Assembly: GCA_964440295.1 (NCBI GenBank)
Contig: CAYTRT010000042.1
Span: forward strand, 1-6,408
DNA length: 6,408 nucleotides
Source: CALIKS01 sp964440295
GTDB taxonomy: Archaea; Thermoproteota; Nitrososphaeria_A; Caldarchaeales; Calditenuaceae
Direction: 5' to 3'
Position numbers and translations under genes: made by a program. The notes beneath the pieces were generated by a model that was not told the DNA's origin, ran no database searches, and was given only the letters and a program-made list of their open reading frames with translations. This document shows, piece after piece, positions 5,128 through 6,408 of this stretch (positions are counted from its first letter, which is position 1; the number at the start of each line of letters is the position of its first letter).

Positions 5128-5568
5128 TCATCTCGTTGCTCTGAGATACTCGGCGGGCGTTAAAACCCTTGTCCTGAGCTTGTTTTCTAGGGGCTTCTTT
5201 ATCCAAGTGATGTATGCCTCGACCTCGGGCACCGAGTCGAGAGCCATCGCTACTAGGGCATTCTTATAGCTGAGACCCCTCGTCAAGAATTCAAACACTG
5301 TGTCTATATGGGACTCCCATGAGTCCTGGTATTCAGGAAATAGAATTTCGTGCTCCTTGCTTTTGAGGTAGCTTATGTATAGTTCTCTCGCTGATTTTTC
5401 ACCTATCCTCGAGGCGACGGCTCCGACTAGGTCCAGCAGTCCAAATATCGTCACTCCCTTAGTGATGCCCTGAGCTTTTTTTAGGAACGCTTCATTGTCC
5501 TCGAATCGCTTATCACCTGTCAGGGAGAGGTTATGTATCGTGAGGGCATCCGGTCCGATCACCAACAT
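5128..5568 (-). CDS. PIN-domain protein, VapC-like, with altered active site
   Basis: The 146-residue size and overall layout match archaeal VapC-type PIN ribonucleases: a first strand MLVIGPDAL, a second conserved helix TIFGLLDLVGAVAS (40-53), a helix SYKNALVAMAL (100-110), and a final block YITWIKKPLENK followed by VLTPAEYL (135-142), the usual C-terminal ending. In active members these carry acidic residues that bind Mg/Mn: Asp after the first strand (V-I-D), Glu in helix 2, Asp in D-A-L, and Asp/Asn after I-T-W. Here they are Gly5 (with Asp7 nearby), Asp46, Asn103 and Ile123. RNA cleavage is therefore doubtful. It overlaps the upstream RHH antitoxin gene by one base (TAATG), the standard vapBC arrangement. 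It may be a decaying toxin or a protein kept for another role. The PIN call rests on pattern similarity, without a structural check. Confidence 0.7.
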   Translation of the reverse strand: MLVIGPDALTIHNLSLTGDKRFEDNEAFLKKAQGITKGVTIFGLLDLVGAVASRIGEKSARELYISYLKSKEHEILFPEYQDSWESHIDTVFEFLTRGLSYKNALVAMALDSVPEVEAYITWIKKPLENKLRTRVLTPAEYLRATR

Positions 5569-5853
5569 TACTGATCATCACCCAGCTCTTCATCTACGTT
5601 TATGCTTTCCTGCGGACTGGTGAATACGAAGTCTTCAGGCGTCTCCGTTCTAGAGAGGCGACCGCTCAGGTAAAGCGCCGTCGCCCTCGCCTCAGGACTG
5701 GTCCGGGAGGTATCTCTGAATCAGCATTCTTATCGCGTCTGTCACGGCCTCGCTGCGATTTTTGAAAAGCCCCTCGCTGCACAGCTCGTCTATCTTCATG
5801 ACCAGCGCGGCGCTGATCATGAACTGTAATAATACGGTATCCGCCATATTCAT
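5568..5853 (-). pseudogene. Ribbon-helix-helix antitoxin (VapB-like), split by a one-base frameshift
   Basis: From ATG 5853 the first frame codes for 53 residues and stops at 5692. It contains a clear RHH motif: a short strand (DTVLLQFMIS), then ALVMKIDELCSEGLFKNRSE, then AVTDAIRMLIQRYL. The next frame then continues with SPEARATALYLSGRLS and an acidic tail ending GDDQ, stopping at 5568-5570 and overlapping the PIN start as TAATG. Removing one base from the GGG at 5705-5707 (CCC on the coding strand) joins the two into a 94-residue protein reading QRYLRTSPEARATA across the join. In the family the RHH dimer binds the operon's own promoter and the C-terminal tail wraps the toxin. As sequenced, DNA binding could survive but the toxin-binding tail is lost. 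A homopolymer sequencing error, a real mutation or programmed frameshifting are all possible. Starts at 5853 and 5847 are both plausible; a promoter 31 bases upstream favours 5853. Confidence 0.75.
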
Positions 5854-5879
5854 TGCATTAATCAATTTAGCAGTATGAA

Positions 5880-5891
5880 GATTAAGCTTTT
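5880..5891 (-). promoter_or_regulatory. BRE/TATA promoter of the RHH-PIN operon
   Basis: On the minus strand GAAAAGCTTAATC resembles an archaeal BRE followed by a weak TATA box. Its centre is about 31 bases before ATG 5853, fitting a leaderless or nearly leaderless operon mRNA. RHH antitoxins usually repress their own promoter, so autoregulation here is likely by analogy. Confidence 0.45.
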
Positions 5892-5902
5892 CAACGGCCG
5901 CC

Positions 5903-5939
5903 CAATATTGAAGAACCCTCCTAAACTAAATAATATTGA
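5903..5939. promoter_or_regulatory. Paired AATATTGA sites between divergent promoters
   Basis: CAATATTGAAGA at 5903-5914 and TAATATTGATGA at 5931-5942 share AATATTGA in direct orientation, 28 bases apart. The first copy is itself part of the palindrome CAATATTG, and CAATATT (5903-5909) also pairs with AATATTG (5932-5938). Such paired short sites next to an RHH gene's promoter are the usual form of an RHH operator. The role is inferred from position only. Confidence 0.35.
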
Positions 5940-5952
5940 TGATTAGATCCGG

Positions 5953-5965
5953 TTAGCGACGCTAA
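5953..5965. promoter_or_regulatory. 13-base palindrome abutting the TFE-beta-like promoter
   Basis: TTAGCG-A-CGCTAA is a perfect palindrome with 6-base arms, ending two bases before the TATA region of the gene at 6000. It therefore overlaps or touches the BRE, where a bound dimeric regulator could block or help promoter recognition. No factor is identified. Confidence 0.4.
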
Positions 5966-5967
5966 GG

Positions 5968-5978
5968 TTATTAAAAGG
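5968..5978 (+). promoter_or_regulatory. TATA box for the TFE-beta-like gene
   Basis: TTATTAAAAGG is centred about 27 bases before the ATG at 6000, with no Shine-Dalgarno sequence between, consistent with a leaderless mRNA. The start codon choice at 6000 rests largely on this spacing. Confidence 0.6.
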
Positions 5979-5999
5979 TACCCACAATTATTATTTAAG

Positions 6000-6404
6000 A
6001 TGCAATCTTCTAAAATAAGCAAGCTCGAAGAAAAAGCTCTCAAACTATTGCTTAAATATGAGGACAAGGGGCTTCTCCAGTCAGAGCTCTGGCATAAGCT
6101 CGGAGTAACGAGCAGGGACGGGTCCAGGATAGCCATCAAGCTCGAGAAGAGGGGGCTCATAAAGAGAGTAAAGGAGTTCGCCAACGACCGATGGACCAGG
6201 AGACTAGTCCCCCTAGTAAAGCCATTCGACATCACGGTGCTAAAAGGATCGCCATGCCCATCATGTCAATACAACAATAACTGCGGCCCAGACCAGACAT
6301 ACTCGCCCACAAACTGCGTATTGATCGAGAACTGGCTCATGTCGGAGTCACTCACTCAAGAAAAAAGCGCAGTACCCATAAACGTGGAAGAAAAGAAGCC
6401 ATAA
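6000..6404 (+). CDS. TFE-beta/RPC34-like transcription factor subunit (winged helix plus Cys4 cluster)
   Basis: The 134-residue protein has an N-terminal winged helix (about residues 8-73) with LEEKALKLLLKYEDKGLLQSELWHKLG, SRDGSRIAIKLEKRGLIKR and a wing RWTRRLV. A compact C-terminal segment holds four cysteines: C86-x2-C89-x5-C95-x10-C106, followed by a conserved-looking NWL. This is the layout of archaeal TFE-beta, the orthologue of eukaryotic RNA polymerase III subunit RPC34/hRPC39, in which the four cysteines carry a [4Fe-4S] cluster. In Thermoproteota TFE-beta pairs with TFE-alpha and helps RNA polymerase open the promoter. The partner gene is not in the window. The lysine-rich tail (residues 119-134) extends beyond the cluster. 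The gene is leaderless and divergent from the RHH-PIN operon. A different redox-sensing winged-helix regulator is the main alternative. Confidence 0.78.
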   Translation: MQSSKISKLEEKALKLLLKYEDKGLLQSELWHKLGVTSRDGSRIAIKLEKRGLIKRVKEFANDRWTRRLVPLVKPFDITVLKGSPCPSCQYNNNCGPDQTYSPTNCVLIENWLMSESLTQEKSAVPINVEEKKP

Positions 6405-6408
6405 CTTC

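Noticed and set aside
5921..6235. 104-codon minus-strand open frame over the TFE-beta-like gene
   Set aside because: It is antisense to a well-supported winged-helix and cysteine-motif protein and covers that gene's own promoter.

Overview
The window reads as archaeal DNA from the TACK branch (Thermoproteota or a relative such as Korarchaeota). The signs are AT-rich BRE/TATA promoters about 27-34 bases upstream of start codons with almost no 5' leader, TTG and probably GTG starts, heavy AGA/AGG arginine use, and a gene that looks like the beta subunit of the archaeal TFE transcription factor. A run of exactly 100 N (3758-3857) marks a scaffold join, so this is probably a draft or metagenome-assembled genome.

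Layout. On the minus strand at the left are the first 83 codons of a small unrecognised membrane protein (1-250, running off the edge) and an EamA/DMT-type ten-helix transporter (353-1255). A strong promoter then drives, on the plus strand, a large secreted modular protein (1488-3464): signal peptide, very acidic Asp/Glu-rich stretch, a beta-rich domain, a DUF11 domain, an SdrD B-like (Cna-B type) domain and a C-terminal GFW-type domain. Its real start is probably 1438, one frame away across an A6 run. Next come a gene-poor stretch with hairpins, the first codons of a HAD phosphatase cut by the gap, and a complete PduO-type cob(I)alamin adenosyltransferase (3903-4442).

Convergent with it on the minus strand are a DUF3786 protein (4450-5091) and a VapBC-like pair: a PIN-domain protein (5128-5568) preceded by a ribbon-helix-helix antitoxin gene (5568-5853). 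The antitoxin is split by a one-base frameshift, and its two pieces (53 codons and a 45-codon tail) are easy to miss. The PIN protein lacks several expected catalytic acids. At the right end, read divergently from the antitoxin gene, is a winged-helix protein with a four-cysteine cluster (6000-6404) that matches the layout of TFE-beta/RPC34.

How the genes relate. Most are independent single genes with their own promoters. Only three groupings look functional: the HAD and adenosyltransferase genes are probably co-transcribed; the RHH and PIN genes overlap by one base (TAATG) as a classic toxin-antitoxin operon; and the RHH and TFE-beta-like genes share a divergent control region with two small repeat structures. 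The most interesting observations are the hidden, frameshifted antitoxin beside an apparently catalytically impaired PIN protein, the missing signal-peptide start of the surface protein, and the palindrome abutting the TFE-beta-like promoter.
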